DNA from: Mucilaginibacter oryzae
Lineage (GTDB): Bacteria; Bacteroidota; Bacteroidia; Sphingobacteriales; Sphingobacteriaceae
Length of the DNA stretch: 64,000 bases
Direction of reading: 5' to 3'
NCBI RefSeq assembly: GCF_003148845.1
Contig: NZ_QGHA01000001.1
Location: 1 to 64,000, forward strand
The notes beneath the pieces are model-generated. The model worked only from the letters and a program-made list of their open reading frames with translations, did no database searches and was not told where the DNA came from. Shown piece by piece: positions 61,936 to 64,000 of this stretch. The position numbers and the translations under genes were made by a program. The stretch's first letter is position 1, and the number at the start of each line of letters is the position of its first letter.

Positions 61936-64000
61936 TTAATGCCTGCATGGCCCGTCGGGACGATACTGGCTTTTTGCATTAACAGTATAGTTAATATGAC
62001 CGGAGGTATTCTGTTGCCGGGTTGAGTTGTAATAAAGAAGCAAAAAATCGTAAACAAACAATTCATGAACATCCTGTTTGGTTTTGAATAAACGATTGAT
62101 GCTCATTTCAATAAGGTTGATTAAAAGCTGCGTCAGATTACGCGATGCGGATCCGTCTTTAATCAACCCGGTTAACAGCCCGGCTGCCGGTCGGTTGTTA
62201 AGGCTCCTGAACCGGAGCAGGTCTTCGCCGACAACGTCGCCACCTACTGCAAACAGCGCCTCTATCCTGTTGCGATAATGCCTGTATCTGAACGATAATT
62301 GACGGTTCAGCAGGTTATCCGAGCCATCATGCTCATCCGGATGGGATGATTGGGCAAGCTGCCGTACAATTGCTGTTTTTTGAGCAATATCGAGTTCAAA
62401 ATCGTTTAAAAGCCGGTCTATAGACAATAAACCCCAAAGCCATCTCGCCTCGTCAAAATTTGCGGTCACATTCATTCGCGACAGCAGGCTGGCAATAGCG
62501 AGGCTGTCGTTAAAAAAAAGTTGTTCAACCAGTTCTATCGATGCCTCACCATAAAGTTCCAGTTCACGCTCGTAAGTATCAAACTGTACTTTCCAGATCT
62601 TTTTTGATTTTATTACTGCTGAAAAAGCAGTGTTAATACTTTGAATAACCCTGCCCAGCGCAAACACGGAAGTCAGGTGTACATTGAAACGGATATGGGG
62701 TTCAGGATCAGCATGGCGCACATAAAACCACTGATCGACCAGGTTTTCATGGTAAAGTTTTTTACTTAAATGAATCAGTTCGTTACCTATAATATTATCG
62801 GCGACTTTTAACCCGCAATAAAGCTTCACATACAGCCACTCATCGCCGGGAAAAAACTGTTTTTTGGCAATATCGGCATTCATAGGCGTTGTGCCGCCGT
62901 ACATGCCAGCAGATCTTCTTTCGCCGCGTTTTAATACGGCCACAAACTGGTTTGCGTGTGCCGGTTCGTCTTTCCTTTTTAATATGATATTATTACTTTC
63001 GCCAATATACTCCTTCAATACAATGTGCTGTTGTGTTTTACAGCATGATAGCCAGGCTATAACTTCAAGCCTGTTATTACTGTGCACCACAAACTCGTTA
63101 CCTTCATCATTATATGCAAAGATGGACGGCAGTTCATGATAGTTTAAAAACCGGCTCCAGGCGGCTTCGTAATCAATGGTAATGGCATGCCGCAGCTTCG
63201 CCATATCATCGCTTTTAATATACCATGTTTTTAAAGCCAGTATTACGTCTTCATAAACAATCCGGGGTGCTTTAGTTATCCCCAGTTCTGGTAGTACATC
63301 TAGGTTGATTCCCAATTGCTGATTGGTCTCCCGCTGCATCACGTCGTTTAAAAAGCGATAAATAGGCAAAATATCCGATCCGTAATTGGCTGCATGCGTT
63401 GTTGCGGGAATGATGCGGCGGTTGAGACTAATTGAGCGCAATATAACTTCGTTATCTCTAACAGCTACCATCAAATCGCGTGTATGCACAACGGGAAGTT
63501 CGTTCCCTTCGGCGCCGGTTACAGAAGCATGTATGCCGGGAAAAGCGCCAGAATCCAAATCTCCTAAACTATCTACCGGTGCACGGATAATTTTGGCTTG
63601 CAAAGCGGGAGAATATCTATGAGCTTCGCTTTCGTTAATCTCTTTTACAATTTGATTAAAACTTTTCTCAACATTGGCTAAACGGTTAAACATAGCGGTA
63701 CCGGTCGGTTTACCGCAATGTTCAAGGTAAATCACAGGAGTATCATCATTCGAAATGCGGAACGTAACCGAAAAACCCGACGGCAAATTATGCTCATCAT
63801 TAATGACTACAGGGCTTACCATAGCTTCGGGAATGTTAACAACCTCCAGGTCCGGATTATTTAGCACTTGGCTGATTAACCGGTTCGTTATATTGTTGTA
63901 TTCTGAAACACCTGGATTTGCCGGGTTTTGCTTTTCTCTGCTATTGTGGCCATACCCAACACCGTTTTCCTGATCAATAGCCTGTATTAAAGGTATTTCC
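61936..64000 (-). CDS. Lantibiotic dehydratase-like protein, C-terminal 687 residues (runs off right edge)
   Basis: The frame is open to base 64000 (PLIQAIDQENGVGYG near the edge, a conserved LanB segment), so the GTG at 63867 is not the real start. The visible part holds the end of the glutamylation domain (SGAFPGIHAS, PIYRFLNDV) and the SpaB-type C-terminal domain from about PGDEWLYVKLYCG, with QWFYVRHADPEPHIRFNVH. In LanB proteins the first domain glutamylates Ser/Thr of a precursor peptide and the second eliminates it to dehydroalanine. No precursor, cyclase or transporter gene follows downstream, so the rest must lie to the right. Confidence 0.9.
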   Translation of the reverse strand, partial: EIPLIQAIDQENGVGYGHNSREKQNPANPGVSEYNNITNRLISQVLNNPDLEVVNIPEAMVSPVVINDEHNLPSGFSVTFRISNDDTPVIYLEHCGKPTGTAMFNRLANVEKSFNQIVKEINESEAHRYSPALQAKIIRAPVDSLGDLDSGAFPGIHASVTGAEGNELPVVHTRDLMVAVRDNEVILRSISLNRRIIPATTHAANYGSDILPIYRFLNDVMQRETNQQLGINLDVLPELGITKAPRIVYEDVILALKTWYIKSDDMAKLRHAITIDYEAAWSRFLNYHELPSIFAYNDEGNEFVVHSNNRLEVIAWLSCCKTQQHIVLKEYIGESNNIILKRKDEPAHANQFVAVLKRGERRSAGMYGGTTPMNADIAKKQFFPGDEWLYVKLYCGLKVADNIIGNELIHLSKKLYHENLVDQWFYVRHADPEPHIRFNVHLTSVFALGRVIQSINTAFSAVIKSKKIWKVQFDTYERELELYGEASIELVEQLFFNDSLAIASLLSRMNVTANFDEARWLWGLLSIDRLLNDFELDIAQKTAIVRQLAQSSHPDEHDGSDNLLNRQLSFRYRHYRNRIEALFAVGGDVVGEDLLRFRSLNNRPAAGLLTGLIKDGSASRNLTQLLINLIEMSINRLFKTKQDVHELFVYDFLLLYYNSTRQQNTSGHINYTVNAKSQYRPDGPCRH

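Noticed and set aside
61936..63867. Dehydratase gene starting at GTG 63867
   Set aside because: The frame upstream of that GTG is open to the window edge and encodes conserved LanB residues, so the gene is partial and the GTG is internal.

Overview
The window looks like a chromosome segment of a Bacteroidota bacterium of the Sphingobacteriaceae type (Mucilaginibacter or Pedobacter-like). The reasons are paired ECF sigma/FecR genes, a SusC/SusD operon with DUF4843 and PKD-like lipoproteins, a DUF2723 membrane protein, moderate GC, and several promoters with the Bacteroidota -7 box TAnnTTTG. The genus is inferred from gene content only.

Layout. 1-9.5 kb (minus strand): an accessory natural-product locus. 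An ECF sigma factor and a frameshifted FecR anti-sigma gene are followed by an EctD/PhyH-type 2-oxoglutarate dioxygenase, a COMT-like O-methyltransferase and the first 1713 codons of a nonribosomal peptide synthetase (docking-C-A-T-C-A...) that runs off the left edge. The first A domain carries a valine-type specificity code. 9.6-21.9 kb (minus): a complete nutrient-uptake operon in the order ECF sigma, FecR, SusC with STN domain, SusD, DUF4843 lipoprotein, PKD-like lipoprotein, TlpA-like thioredoxin protein, secreted trypsin-like protease with PDZ. 22-27.8 kb: a decayed stretch with the remains of an imuA-imuB-dnaE2 mutasome operon and three relics of one small gene family, around two intact genes (DUF1543 and an FAD/NAD(P)-binding protein). 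27.9-32.1 kb: a split DsbD system, a cysteine-synthase-like enzyme and a divergent Lrp regulator. 32.7-37.9 kb (plus): a GH95 plus GH2 glycosidase pair. 38.3-40.2 kb: an MDR oxidoreductase with a divergent HxlR regulator, and a second HxlR gene with a frameshift.

40.2-43.8 kb is an insertion-sequence hotspot. An IS5-type element with intact ends and a TAA duplication is itself interrupted by a truncated IS110-type element and abuts a tRNA-Gln-like 3' fragment with a terminator. Next, an ISAs1-type element with a 9-bp duplication splits an otherwise intact TonB-dependent outer-membrane beta-barrel gene. At 46.1 kb lies a VapC-type toxin whose antitoxin is frameshifted at an A8 run.

46.8-61.7 kb is mostly housekeeping or stress related: a secreted hypothetical, VOC, PAP2, NHL repeat lipoprotein, an isochorismatase-MFS-MarR operon with an operator overlapping its promoter, GH25, HxlR, inorganic pyrophosphatase plus MscS, DUF2723 and a metallophosphatase. 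The right edge (61.9-64 kb, minus) is the C-terminal two thirds of a lantibiotic-dehydratase-like protein, so a RiPP cluster probably continues beyond the window.

A recurring theme is single-base change in homopolymer runs (fecR, imuB, the antitoxin, and a C11 run just before the NRPS start) plus one more single-base loss outside a long run (HxlR). These could be real decay, slippage-based switching or sequencing error; raw reads are needed to tell.
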